Below are positions 28,348 to 36,594 of a stretch of DNA of 64,000 bases, one piece after another (within the stretch, counting starts at the first letter, position 1; each line of letters opens with the position of its first letter). Under the pieces are notes generated by a model that worked only from the letters and a program-made list of their open reading frames with translations, made no database searches and was not told where the DNA came from. This stretch comes from Burkholderia catarinensis (GTDB taxonomy: Bacteria; Pseudomonadota; Gammaproteobacteria; Burkholderiales; Burkholderiaceae), in assembly GCF_001883705.2 (NCBI RefSeq), contig NZ_MDEQ02000012.1:62001-126000 (forward strand), in the 5' to 3' direction. A program made the translations under genes and the position numbers.

Positions 28348-29103
28348 ATGGACTACCTGCTGACGCTTGCCGTCGACCCCGCCGTCTGGGCTGCGCTCCT
28401 GACGCTCGTCGTGATGGAAGTCGTGCTCGGCATCGACAACCTGATCTTCATCTCGATCCTCAGCAACAAGCTGCCCGAAGCGCAGCGCGCCCGCACGCAG
28501 CGCCTCGGCATCGCGCTCGCGCTGGTGATGCGCCTCGCGCTGCTCGGCAGCGTCGCGTGGATCGCGAGTCTCACCGAACCCGTGTTCACGCTCTTCGACC
28601 ATGCGTTCTCGTGGCGCGACATGATCCTGCTGTCGGGCGGCCTGTTCCTCGTCTGGAAGGCGACCACCGAGATCCATCACCACCTGTCGCCCGACGGCGA
28701 CGGCGCGGGCGGTTCCGGCGGCGCGGCCGGCCTGACGGTATGGGCCGCGATCGGCCAGATCGTGATGCTCGACATCGTGTTCTCGATCGACAGCATCGTG
28801 ACCGCGATCGGCATGACCGAGCACGTCCCGATCATGTTCGTCGCGGTGATCGTCGCCGTGGCCGTGATGCTGTTCGCCGCGCAGCCGCTCGCACGCTTCA
28901 TCGACCGCAACCCGACCATCGTGATGCTTGCGCTGTCGTTCCTCGTCGTGATCGGCATGACGCTGATCGCCGAAGGTTTCGGTTCGCACGTGCCGAAGGG
29001 TTACATCTACGCGGCAATGGCGTTCTCGGCGTTCGTCGAGGGCATGAACATGCTGGCGCGGCGCGCGAAGTCGAAGCGCGCGGCACGGGTGGAAGGCCAC
29101 TGA
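28348..29103 (+). CDS. TerC-family integral membrane protein
   Basis: The 251-residue protein has about seven membrane segments and both TerC motifs: [15 protein letters not shown] in the first helix and the matching [16 protein letters not shown] in a later one, with acidic residues inside the membrane. TerC proteins (Alx, MeeF type) are linked to manganese export and metallation of secreted proteins, or tellurite resistance. No yybP-ykoY manganese riboswitch structure is apparent in the short gap upstream; control is more likely by the divergent LysR gene. Confidence 0.9.
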   Translation: MDYLLTLAVDPAVWAALLTLVVMEVVLGIDNLIFISILSNKLPEAQRARTQRLGIALALVMRLALLGSVAWIASLTEPVFTLFDHAFSWRDMILLSGGLFLVWKATTEIHHHLSPDGDGAGGSGGAAGLTVWAAIGQIVMLDIVFSIDSIVTAIGMTEHVPIMFVAVIVAVAVMLFAAQPLARFIDRNPTIVMLALSFLVVIGMTLIAEGFGSHVPKGYIYAAMAFSAFVEGMNMLARRAKSKRAARVEGH

Positions 29104-29194
29104 GCCACTGCGTGCGACGCCGGCCGCCGCAGCGGCCGGCTCGCGCGCCTTCATACGGAATTCAGACGAAATTCGCACGGAAAGGAGAAACGCG

Positions 29195-29506
29195 ATGAAA
29201 TGTCCTGTCTGCAAGACGCCCGACCTGCTGATGGCCGAGCGCCAGTCGATCGAGATCGACTACTGTCCGACGTGCCGCGGCGTGTGGCTCGATCGCGGCG
29301 AACTCGACAAGCTGATCACACGCGAGACCGGCGATGCGCCGGCCCGCCGCGACGAGGCGCCCGCGCGGCACGCTGCGCAGGCGCAGGTGCAGCAGCGCGG
29401 TCGCGACGACGGCTGGGGGCGCGACGGCCGCTCGCACGACGATCGTTACAGGCACGACGGGCAGCGTCGCAAGAAGTCGGTGTTCGACCTGTTCGATTTC
29501 GATTGA
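29195..29506 (+). CDS. small zinc-ribbon protein (zf-TFIIB type)
   Basis: The 103-residue protein starts MKCPVCKTPDLLM and continues DYCPTCRGVWLDRGELDKL; the two C-x-x-C pairs form a zinc ribbon of the TFIIB-like small domain family. The rest is Arg/Asp-rich and disordered, ending KKSVFDLFDFD, an acidic-aromatic tail common in this family. Its role is unknown. A strong AAAGGAGA site precedes the start, and a strong terminator follows. Confidence 0.85.
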   Translation: MKCPVCKTPDLLMAERQSIEIDYCPTCRGVWLDRGELDKLITRETGDAPARRDEAPARHAAQAQVQQRGRDDGWGRDGRSHDDRYRHDGQRRKKSVFDLFDFD

Positions 29507-29545
29507 ATCCGGAGACGGCGCACCCGCACGTGCGTCACCCGTCGC

Positions 29546-29587
29546 AAAAAAAGCCCCGCCCGGCATTGCGCCCGGGCGGGTTTTTTT
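29546..29587. terminator. bidirectional intrinsic terminator
   Basis: CCCGCCCGG (29555-29563) pairs with CCGGGCGGG (29572-29580). Seven Ts follow on the + strand and seven As precede, so it works for the zinc-ribbon gene (+) and the hsp20 pair (-). Confidence 0.9.
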
Positions 29588-29619
29588 CATGCGCGCCGCT
29601 TCGCGACACGCGCCGGCGC

Positions 29620-30036
29620 TTACGCGTTGCCGGCCGTCACGTCGATGCGACGCGGACGTGTTTCTTCGCGGCGCGGAATCGTCAGCGTCAGCACGCCGTC
29701 GCGCAGGTTCGCGTCGATCTTGGACGTATCGAGGTCGGGGCTCAGCACGAACGTGCGCGCGTAGCGCGGCGCGCGGACTTCGGCGTGCCGCACGCGCAGG
29801 TCGGCCGGCGTGTCGATGCGCGTGTCGGCTTCGATCGTCAGCGTGTTGTCGTGCACCTTCACGTCGAGGTTTTCGCGCGGCACGCCGGGCAGGTCGGCCC
29901 GTAGCGTGACGCCGCGATGGTCTTCGACGATGTCGACGGACGGGGTGATCGCGGGCCGGCGCGCGGCTTCGGCAGCAGCAGGGTGAACGGTGCTCGTCTG
30001 GCGTTCGGCCAGGGTCGGGTTCGCATTCATGTTCAT
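29620..30036 (-). CDS. small heat-shock protein, Hsp20/alpha-crystallin family
   Basis: The 138-residue chaperone binds unfolding proteins in oligomers. The alpha-crystallin domain runs from about residue 35 to 130 (VDIVEDHRGVTLRADLPGV; the A-x-x-x-n-G-V-L motif is NLRDGVLTLTIPR). The ATG at 30036 (MNMNANPTLAE) is preferred over one overlapping the upstream gene, because AGGA lies about 8 bp ahead. It is the second gene of an hsp20 pair; such pairs often form mixed oligomers. Confidence 0.92.
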   Translation of the reverse strand: MNMNANPTLAERQTSTVHPAAAEAARRPAITPSVDIVEDHRGVTLRADLPGVPRENLDVKVHDNTLTIEADTRIDTPADLRVRHAEVRAPRYARTFVLSPDLDTSKIDANLRDGVLTLTIPRREETRPRRIDVTAGNA

Positions 30037-30052
30037 GTCGGTATCCTGAAGA

Positions 30053-30493
30053 TTACTGAACGGTGATCGCACGCGGCTTCGATGCTTCGCGCCGGCCGAC
30101 GCGAATCAGCAGGCAGCCGTTTTCATAACGGGCGCTGACCTGGTCGGGATCCGCATCCCGCGGCAGCTCGACGACGCGGCGGAACGCGCCGTGAAAGCGC
30201 TCCTGCGCATACATGCGCAGGTCGTCGCCTTCGCCGCGCGGCGCCGGCTTGCGCTCGCCGCTGATCGTCAGCAGGTCCTTGTCGATCGACACGTCGAAGT
30301 CGGTCGCGGCCATGCCGGGCGCGAACGCGACGATCTCGATGGCGTCGTCGGTGGCGCCGACGTTGAGCGCGGGAAAGGCGCCCGGGCGCACCGCACGGAT
30401 GCCGGACGGGCGTTCGCCGAGCAGGTTCGCCACCTGCCGCTGCACGCGGGCGAATTCGTCGAACAGGTCGTTGCCGAAATGGATACCGCTCAT
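30053..30493 (-). CDS. small heat-shock protein, Hsp20/alpha-crystallin family
   Basis: The 146-residue chaperone has the alpha-crystallin domain from about residue 40 (GATDDAIEIVAFAPGM) with the closing YENGCLLIRVGRR motif and the C-terminal I-T-V tail. The ATG at 30493 has a strong AGGAGGA site. It is the first gene of the pair, 16 bp before the second. A sigma-32-like promoter lies about 120 bp upstream, which leaves a leader that could hold an RNA thermometer, although no clear anti-ribosome-site U-run was found. Confidence 0.92.
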   Translation of the reverse strand: MSGIHFGNDLFDEFARVQRQVANLLGERPSGIRAVRPGAFPALNVGATDDAIEIVAFAPGMAATDFDVSIDKDLLTISGERKPAPRGEGDDLRMYAQERFHGAFRRVVELPRDADPDQVSARYENGCLLIRVGRREASKPRAITVQ

Positions 30494-30620
30494 GTTGGTC
30501 CTCCTGAACAGGGAACGCGGGAGACGTGACGGCGCGACGCCTGCGGCGGGCGCGACGGGTGGCTCCACTGGGTCGAAACGGGGGCAGTGCGTTGCATGGA
30601 GTACTGCCCGACGATGCGTA

Positions 30621-30648
30621 ATTAGTGGCCGCCGCGGCGCATTTCAAG
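30621..30648 (-). promoter_or_regulatory. candidate sigma-32 heat-shock promoter for the hsp20 pair
   Basis: On the minus strand CTTGAA (30648-30643) is followed after 14 bp by CCACTAAT (30628-30621), close to the CTTGAA-N13/14-CCCCATNT pattern of heat-shock promoters. It is upstream of the first hsp20 gene and points the right way. Confidence 0.5.
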
Positions 30649-30739
30649 AGGGAATCCGCAATCTGCGTCAACGCAGGCCCGCGGGATTCGATGCGACAAT
30701 CGCCGCGACCTATCTGCAGACCAACCACTCGGGACAACC

Positions 30740-31657
30740 ATGGACATTCGACGCATCGCGATCGTCGGCGCCGGCGTGATCGGCGCGAGCTGGGCAGCTT
30801 TCTACCTGACGAAGGGCTTCGACGTCGTCGCGACCGACCCGGCGCCGCAAGCCGATGCGCGGCTGCGCGACGCGCTGGCCGCGTTTCTCGGCGGCCGGGC
30901 CGACGAACTTTCCGCGCGGCTGTCGTTCGACGCCGATCTCGTGCGCGCGCTCGACGGCGTCGATTTCGTGCAGGAGAACGGCCCGGAGCGGCTCGACCTG
31001 AAGCGTGTGCTGTACCGGCAGATGGACGACGTGCTGCCCGCGCACGTGCCGATCGCATCGAGCTCGTCGGGCCTGAAAATGTCGGACATCCAGACCGCCT
31101 GCGCGAAGCATCCGGAACGTTGCCTGATCGCGCATCCGTTCAATCCGCCGCACCTGATCCCGCTCGTCGAACTGGTCGGCGGCGACGCGACCGGCCAGGA
31201 CGTGATCGCACGCGTGAAGGATTTCTACGATGCGCTCGGCAAGCAGACGATCGTCCTCAACAAGGAGATGACCGGCCATGTCGCGAACCGGCTCGCGGCC
31301 GCGCTGTTCCGCGAGGTGTATCACCTCGTCGGCGAAGGTGTCGTGAGCGTCGCCGATGCGGACAAGGCCGTCGCATGGGGGCCCGGCCTGCGCTGGGGGC
31401 TGATGGGGCAGTGCCTGACCTACCACCTCGGCGGCGGCGCGGGCGGGATCGCGCACTTCCTCGAACACCTGTCGGGGCCGATCACGAGCTGGTGGGACGA
31501 CCTCGGCACGCCTTCGTTCGATCCGGAAGTCGATCGCAAGCTGAACGACGAGTTGCGCGCGATCCAGGGCGAGCGCTCGATGCAGGAGCTGGCGGCCGAA
31601 CGCGACCGGCTGCTCGTCGAGCTGATCGACGCGCGGCGCCGCAGCTTTTTGCCCTGA
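30740..31657 (+). CDS. 3-hydroxyacyl-CoA dehydrogenase family protein (carnitine/3-hydroxybutyryl-type)
   Basis: The 305-residue NAD-dependent dehydrogenase has the Rossmann motif IAIVGAGVIGASWAAF, the middle SSSSGLKMSDIQ and CLIAHPFNPPHLIPLVELVGG block of the family (catalytic His and Glu; residues split as HPFNPPHL), and a C-terminal helical domain with GHVANRLAAALFREV. Short family members include L-carnitine dehydrogenase and lambda-crystallin-like gulonate dehydrogenase; the exact substrate is uncertain. It stands alone, divergent from hsp20 and convergent with the DUF4148 gene. Confidence 0.85.
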   Translation: MDIRRIAIVGAGVIGASWAAFYLTKGFDVVATDPAPQADARLRDALAAFLGGRADELSARLSFDADLVRALDGVDFVQENGPERLDLKRVLYRQMDDVLPAHVPIASSSSGLKMSDIQTACAKHPERCLIAHPFNPPHLIPLVELVGGDATGQDVIARVKDFYDALGKQTIVLNKEMTGHVANRLAAALFREVYHLVGEGVVSVADADKAVAWGPGLRWGLMGQCLTYHLGGGAGGIAHFLEHLSGPITSWWDDLGTPSFDPEVDRKLNDELRAIQGERSMQELAAERDRLLVELIDARRRSFLP

Positions 31658-31681
31658 CCGCGCCGGAGCGACAGCGCCCGG

Positions 31682-31960
31682 CTACTGCTGCGACGTCGTC
31701 TGCGGCGCGGGCGGCGTCTGGGCAAGCCAGGCGGGGCTCGTGGCCTGCACCAGTTCGCGGTTGCGCGCGCGCGTCGCGGCGCTCGGCGGGTAGTTGCTGT
31801 CGTTCGTCGGCAGTTCGCCGTCGAGATAGGCCTGCTTGAGCTGGGCGATGACTTCCGCGCGTGTCAGGCCCGGTACGGGCGCCGTGGCGTCGGTCTGGGC
31901 AAAGGCGGGGGATAGCAGGGCGGCTGCAGCGGTCGCGACGGCGAATCGCAGGACGTTCAT
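31682..31960 (-). CDS. small periplasmic DUF4148-type protein
   Basis: The 92-residue protein has a signal peptide (MNVLRFAVATAAAALLSPAF, cut near AFA|QT) and the conserved GLTRAEVIAQLKQAYLDGEL block, followed by NYP. This matches the short DUF4148 proteins found in many copies in Burkholderia. The GGAG six bases before ATG 31960 supports the start. Function is unknown. Confidence 0.85.
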   Translation of the reverse strand: MNVLRFAVATAAAALLSPAFAQTDATAPVPGLTRAEVIAQLKQAYLDGELPTNDSNYPPSAATRARNRELVQATSPAWLAQTPPAPQTTSQQ

Positions 31961-32137
31961 GGCGGGCTCCGATCAAGGGGACGGGGTACCGGATACGCGC
32001 GGCGATTGGCCGTGCCCATCCGATGGGTCCCATTGTCGCGAGCGGGTGCTGCGCGGACGATGACGTGTTGCGGGCAAAGCTGTCAGTTGCGGGCGCGGCC
32101 GCGCATGCATGCGGCGCACCCGGTGTGCCCGGCGCGG

Positions 32138-32986
32138 TTACAACTCCGCCGCCGCCGTGATCAGCGTGGCTTCGAGCGCGAGCGTCGAACGTGACGCGGT
32201 CGCCGGCCGGTCGATCACGTATTCGAGTTCGCCGAGTTCGGGCAGCCCCGCGTCGAGCCGCGTGAGCCCGGCCGGGATCACGTAGCCGGCGAACGCGCTG
32301 ACGCCGAGCCCCGCGCTCGCGGCCGCGCGCAGCACCGCGATGCTGCTGCTCACCACCGCGATCCGGTACGGCCGCCCGATGGCCTCGAGCGATTCGAGCA
32401 CGCGGCGGCGCGACACGCTCGGCTCCGGATGCATCGCGAGCGGCAGCACGGCCTCGTGGCCGGTGATCCGCGAATCGGGGCCGGTGCACCAGTACAGCGG
32501 CTCGCTGCGGATCACGCGGCCGCGCCGGCTGCCCGCAATCCGCTTCGCGAACACGAGATCGTGCCGGCCTTCGTCGAGCGCGTCGAACAGGTCGCCTGAC
32601 AGCCCGGTCGAGATCGCGAGCTCGACTTCCGGATTGCGTTGCACGAAGCTCGCAAGCGCCGCCGTCAGGTGCGCCGACGCGAAATCCTCCGACATCGCGA
32701 GCCGCACGTTGCCCGACAGCGGCGGCCCGCATACCGACGTGACGGCTTCGTCCATCAGTTCGAGGATGCGCACCGCGTAGCGGAACAGCGCGTCGCCGTG
32801 CTGCGACAGGTGCACGTTGCGCGTGTCGCGCTCGAACAGCGGCCGGTCGAGCAGCTCCTCGAGGCGGCGGATGTGCTGGCTGACGGTCGACTGCGACAGG
32901 TTCACGCGCTCGGACGCGGCGGTGAAGCTGCCGGACTGGGCGACGGCGACGAAGCTGCGCAGCAGCTCGGGCGGTAACGGACGCAT
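32138..32986 (-). CDS. LysR-family regulator of the malonate genes (MdcR-like by position)
   Basis: The 282-residue protein has the N-terminal helix-turn-helix (SGSFTAASERVNLSQSTVSQ is its core, shown once here) and an effector domain. ATG 32986 gives the usual short lead; a GTG 12 bases upstream is possible. It is divergent from madL, the first gene of the malonate cluster. In other bacteria a LysR protein (MdcR/MdcY type) controls malonate decarboxylase genes, so it probably senses malonate. The role rests on position. Confidence 0.85.
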   Translation of the reverse strand: MRPLPPELLRSFVAVAQSGSFTAASERVNLSQSTVSQHIRRLEELLDRPLFERDTRNVHLSQHGDALFRYAVRILELMDEAVTSVCGPPLSGNVRLAMSEDFASAHLTAALASFVQRNPEVELAISTGLSGDLFDALDEGRHDLVFAKRIAGSRRGRVIRSEPLYWCTGPDSRITGHEAVLPLAMHPEPSVSRRRVLESLEAIGRPYRIAVVSSSIAVLRAAASAGLGVSAFAGYVIPAGLTRLDAGLPELGELEYVIDRPATASRSTLALEATLITAAAEL

Positions 32987-33315
32987 TGCTAAATCCACTG
33001 AATCGGTTTCGACAACTTCATAAATGGCCGGATTTTGCGGGGCTAGTATCGGATCACGCCCCGGTGCGGCCTCTGCAAGAGGGCGCCCCGGACGCGTAGC
33101 CCGTGTCGCGCCGCCGACTGTATCGGTCAGTCTAAGCCATCCGGCGTCCGGCCCGAAACCGCATCATCCCATCGACCGCCCGAGAACGCGCTCGCACGAC
33201 GAGCCGCCGGGTCGCGGCGCACCGCCGCAGGAGACAAGTCCGCGCCCGGGATCGGCGTGCGGGCCAGCCTCCCGCACGCGTCAGGCGCCCGTCACGAAGA
33301 GACTGGAGACGACTC
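32987..33315. promoter_or_regulatory. divergent promoter region of the malonate cluster
   Basis: The first 70 bp next to the LysR gene are AT-rich, with a TAGTAT at about 33043-33048 that could be a -10 for the madL direction, but the -35 is poor. The remaining 260 bp look like a long leader and hold no supported gene. Confidence 0.4.
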
Positions 33316-33711
33316 ATGATCATCTACGGAACCGCGCTGCTGGCGTTCTGCCATCTGGCCGGACTGTTCCTCGGCGACCTGCTGGGCACCGCGATCGGCG
33401 TGAAGACCAATGTCGGCGGCGTCGGCATCGCGATGCTGCTGCTGATCTGCCTGCGCCTGTGGCTGCACCGGCGCGGCTGGCTGCCGAAGGAGACCGAGGC
33501 GGGCGTCGGTTTCTGGGGCGCGATGTACATCCCGGTCGTCGTCGCGATGGCCGCGAACCAGAACGTCGTCGCCGCGCTGAAGGGCGGGCCGGTCGCACTG
33601 CTCGCCGCCATCGGCGCGGTTGCGATCTGCGCATGCTGCATCGCGGTACTCGTGCGCATGGGGCGCGACGACACGGCCTTCGCGGGCGTGCCGCAATTCG
33701 AAGAACAGTAA
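33316..33711 (+). CDS. madL: malonate transporter subunit MadL
   Basis: The 131-residue membrane protein has about four hydrophobic segments, with the conserved FLGDLLGTAIGVKTNVGGVG region of MadL. With MadM it forms the two-subunit malonate:Na+ symporter first seen in Malonomonas. It is the first gene of the malonate operon and is 11 bp before madM. The start ATG at 33316 (MIIYGTALLA) begins the first membrane segment. Confidence 0.93.
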   Translation: MIIYGTALLAFCHLAGLFLGDLLGTAIGVKTNVGGVGIAMLLLICLRLWLHRRGWLPKETEAGVGFWGAMYIPVVVAMAANQNVVAALKGGPVALLAAIGAVAICACCIAVLVRMGRDDTAFAGVPQFEEQ

Positions 33712-33722
33712 CGGAGGCCGCC

Positions 33723-34490
33723 ATGCTGCAGATGCTCGAAAAAACCGTCGCCCACAACGGGCTCGTCGCGTCGTTCGCGCTGGTCGGCCTGATCATGTGG
33801 CTGTCGTCGATCGCGTCGCGCAAGCTCACGTTCGGCCGCGTGCACGGCTCCGCGATCGCGATCGTGATCGGTCTCGCGCTTGCGTACGTCGGCGGCGCGT
33901 TCACCGGCGGCGAGAAGGGAATCGCCGACGTGCGGCTGTTCGCGGGCGTCGGCCTGATGGGCGGCGCGATGCTGCGCGATTTCGCGATCGTCGCGACCGC
34001 GTTCGAAGTGCAGCCGACCGAGGCGCGCAAGGCCGGGCTCGTCGGCGTCGTGTCGCTGCTGCTCGGCACCGTGCTGCCGTTCATCGTCGGCGCATGCATC
34101 GCGCGCGCGTTCGGCTATACCGATGCGGTCAGCATGACGACCATCGGTGCGGGCGCCGTCACCTACATCGTCGGCCCCGTCACGGGCGCGGCGATCGGTG
34201 CGAGTTCCGACGTGATCGCGCTCAGCATCGCGACGGGCCTCGTGAAGGCGATCATCGTGATGGTCGGCACGCCGGTCGCGGCCAACTTCATGGGCCTGAA
34301 GACGCCGCGTTCCGCGATGATCTTCGGCGGCCTCGCGGGCACCGTCAGCGGCGTGAGCGCCGGGCTCGCCGCGACCGACCGCCGGCTCGTCCCGTACGGC
34401 GCGCTGGTCGCGACGTTCCATACGGGCGTCGGCTGCCTGCTCGGCCCGTCGGTGCTGTTCTTCGCGACGCGCGCGCTGGTCGGCGCATAG
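33723..34490 (+). CDS. madM: malonate transporter subunit MadM
   Basis: The 255-residue integral membrane protein has about eight hydrophobic segments, with repeated MWLSSIASRKLTFGRVHGSA, GGAMLRDFAIVATAFE and ATFHTGVGCLLGPSVLFF blocks typical of MadM. It pairs with MadL to import malonate. The start at 33723 follows an AGGCCGCC stretch; the frame is open far upstream with no function. The mdcA gene begins 132 bp later. Confidence 0.93.
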   Translation: MLQMLEKTVAHNGLVASFALVGLIMWLSSIASRKLTFGRVHGSAIAIVIGLALAYVGGAFTGGEKGIADVRLFAGVGLMGGAMLRDFAIVATAFEVQPTEARKAGLVGVVSLLLGTVLPFIVGACIARAFGYTDAVSMTTIGAGAVTYIVGPVTGAAIGASSDVIALSIATGLVKAIIVMVGTPVAANFMGLKTPRSAMIFGGLAGTVSGVSAGLAATDRRLVPYGALVATFHTGVGCLLGPSVLFFATRALVGA

Positions 34491-34622
34491 CGTTGCGCGA
34501 TGCGGCCCGCCGGCGGGCCGCATCCATCGCCGCGTCCTCTGAGTCGCATTCGTCAACATCATCAATCGGCGGCGGCGCCAGGCTTAGAATGCCGCTGGAC
34601 CATCGAAGCGGGAGAACTGTTC

Positions 34623-36269
34623 ATGACGGGATGGAATCACGCGCGGCAGGCGCGCGATGCACGCCTCGCGGCCGGTGCGCGTTTCGCGCAAGGCAAGCGG
34701 GTCGATGCGCGCGACACCGTGGCGTTGCTCGAAGCGGTGCTGCGGCCCGGCGACCGCGTCTGCCTCGAAGGCGACAACCAGAAGCAGGCCGACCTGCTCG
34801 CGACGGCGCTCGCCGACGTCGACAGCGCGAAGATCCACGACCTGCACATGGTGCAGTCGGGCGTCGTGCTGCCCGAGCATCTCGACGTGTTCGAGCGCGG
34901 GATCGCGAAGCGCCTCGATTTCGCGTATTCGGGCCCGCAGTCGCAGCGGATCGCGAAGCTGCTGTTCGGCGGCAAGATCGCGCTCGGCGCGGTGCACACC
35001 TATCTCGAGCTGTTTGCGCGCTACTTCATCGACCTCACGCCGCACGTCGCGATGATCGCCGCGGTCAGCGCCGACGCCGACGGCAACCTGTACACGGGCC
35101 CGAACACCGAGGACACGCCGACCATCGTCGAAGCCACCGCGTTCAAGGACGGCATCGTGATCGCCCAGGTCGACCGCATCGTCGACAAGGTGCCGCGCGT
35201 CGACATCCCCGGCGACCGCGTGCATTTCGTCGTCGAGGCCGGCCGGCCGTTCTACGTCGAGCCGCTGTTCACGCGCGATCCGGCCGCGATCACCGAAACG
35301 CAGATCCTCACCGCGATGCTCGCGATCAAGGGCATCTACGAGCCGTACGGCATCCGGCGCCTGAACCACGGGATCGGCTTCAACACCGCGGCGATCGAGC
35401 TGCTGCTGCCGACCTACGGCGAGAAGCTCGGGCTGAAGGGCAAGGTCTGCACGCACTGGGCGCTCAACCCGCACCCGACGCTGATTCCCGCGATCGAGTC
35501 GGGCTGGGTCGAGCAGATCCACTGCTTCGGCTCCGAGGTCGGGATGGACGACTACATCCGCGCGCGCTCCGACGTGTGGTTCACCGGTCCCGACGGGTCG
35601 CTGCGCTCGAACCGCGCGTTCTGCCAGACGGCCGGCCTCTATGCGTGCGACATGTTCATCGGCTCGACGCTGCAGATCGACCTGTCGGGCCATTCGTCGA
35701 CGGTCACGGCCGAGCGGATCGCCGGCTTCGGCGGCGCGCCGAACATGGGCAGCGACGCGCGCGGCCGGCGCCATCCGAGCGAGCCGTGGCTGAAGGCCGG
35801 CGCCGAAGCCGACCCCGACACGCCGGCGGCGCTCAGGCGCGGCCGCAAGCTCGTCGTGCAGATCGGCGAGACGTTCGGCGACAAGAACGTGCCGATGTTC
35901 GTCGAGAAGCTCGACGCGCTGAAGCTCGCCGACAAGCTGCAGCTCGACCTCGCGCCGATCATGATCTACGGCGACGACGTCACGCACATCGTCACCGAGG
36001 AAGGGATCGCGAACCTGCTGATGTGCCGCGACAAGGACGAGCGCGAGCACGCGATCCGCGGCGTGGCCGGCTATACGGATATCGGCCGCGGCCGCGACCG
36101 GAAGATGGTCGAGCGGCTGCGCGAGCGCGGCGTGATCCGCCGTCCGGAGGATCTCGGCATCGACCCGCTCGACGCCGACCGCCGCTGGCTCGCCGCGCGT
36201 TCGATCAAGGATCTCGTGCACTGGTCGGGCGGGCTCTATGCGCCGCCGGCCCGGTTCCGCAACTGGTGA
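34623..36269 (+). CDS. mdcA: malonate decarboxylase alpha subunit (acetyl-S-ACP:malonate ACP transferase)
   Basis: The 548-residue subunit moves the ACP from its acetyl form to malonate, making malonyl-S-ACP. It has the two CoA-transferase-like domains of the family, with FSGPQSQRIAKLLFGGKIALG early and NHGIGFNTAAIELLLPTYGE mid-chain. The start MTGWNHARQARDARL at 34623 is typical; a GGGAG lies 10 bp ahead. It is followed after 10 bp by the ACP gene. Confidence 0.95.
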   Translation: MTGWNHARQARDARLAAGARFAQGKRVDARDTVALLEAVLRPGDRVCLEGDNQKQADLLATALADVDSAKIHDLHMVQSGVVLPEHLDVFERGIAKRLDFAYSGPQSQRIAKLLFGGKIALGAVHTYLELFARYFIDLTPHVAMIAAVSADADGNLYTGPNTEDTPTIVEATAFKDGIVIAQVDRIVDKVPRVDIPGDRVHFVVEAGRPFYVEPLFTRDPAAITETQILTAMLAIKGIYEPYGIRRLNHGIGFNTAAIELLLPTYGEKLGLKGKVCTHWALNPHPTLIPAIESGWVEQIHCFGSEVGMDDYIRARSDVWFTGPDGSLRSNRAFCQTAGLYACDMFIGSTLQIDLSGHSSTVTAERIAGFGGAPNMGSDARGRRHPSEPWLKAGAEADPDTPAALRRGRKLVVQIGETFGDKNVPMFVEKLDALKLADKLQLDLAPIMIYGDDVTHIVTEEGIANLLMCRDKDEREHAIRGVAGYTDIGRGRDRKMVERLRERGVIRRPEDLGIDPLDADRRWLAARSIKDLVHWSGGLYAPPARFRNW

Positions 36270-36279
36270 GGAAGAGGGC

Positions 36280-36594
36280 ATGGAACAGTTGAACTATCGC
36301 TTCACCGCACGCGAGCGAGCGAAGGGCGAGCAGGCCGCGGCGCTCGTCGGCGTGGTCGCGTCCGGCAATCTCGAGGTGCTCGTCGAGCGCGTGCTGCCGG
36401 GCAACGAATGCGAGATCGACATCCGCACCGCGGCGGTCGGCTTCGGCGCGGTGTGGCAGGCCGTCGTGTCGGATTTCGTCGAGCGGCGCACGCCGGGCGG
36501 CCTGAAGCTGTCGATCAACGACGGCGGCGCGCGGCCCGACATGGTGTCGCTGCGGCTCGCGCAAGCCGTGCGCGCGATCGAGGGGGACGCTTAA
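36280..36594 (+). CDS. mdcC: malonate decarboxylase acyl carrier protein (delta subunit)
   Basis: The 104-residue protein carries the 2'-(5''-triphosphoribosyl)-3'-dephospho-CoA arm on a serine, here S28 in VVASGNLEVLVE. The arm holds acetyl or malonyl during turnover. AAGAGGG precedes the start. Its stop overlaps the mdcD start by one base (TAATG), so the two are coupled. Confidence 0.93.
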   Translation: MEQLNYRFTARERAKGEQAAALVGVVASGNLEVLVERVLPGNECEIDIRTAAVGFGAVWQAVVSDFVERRTPGGLKLSINDGGARPDMVSLRLAQAVRAIEGDA

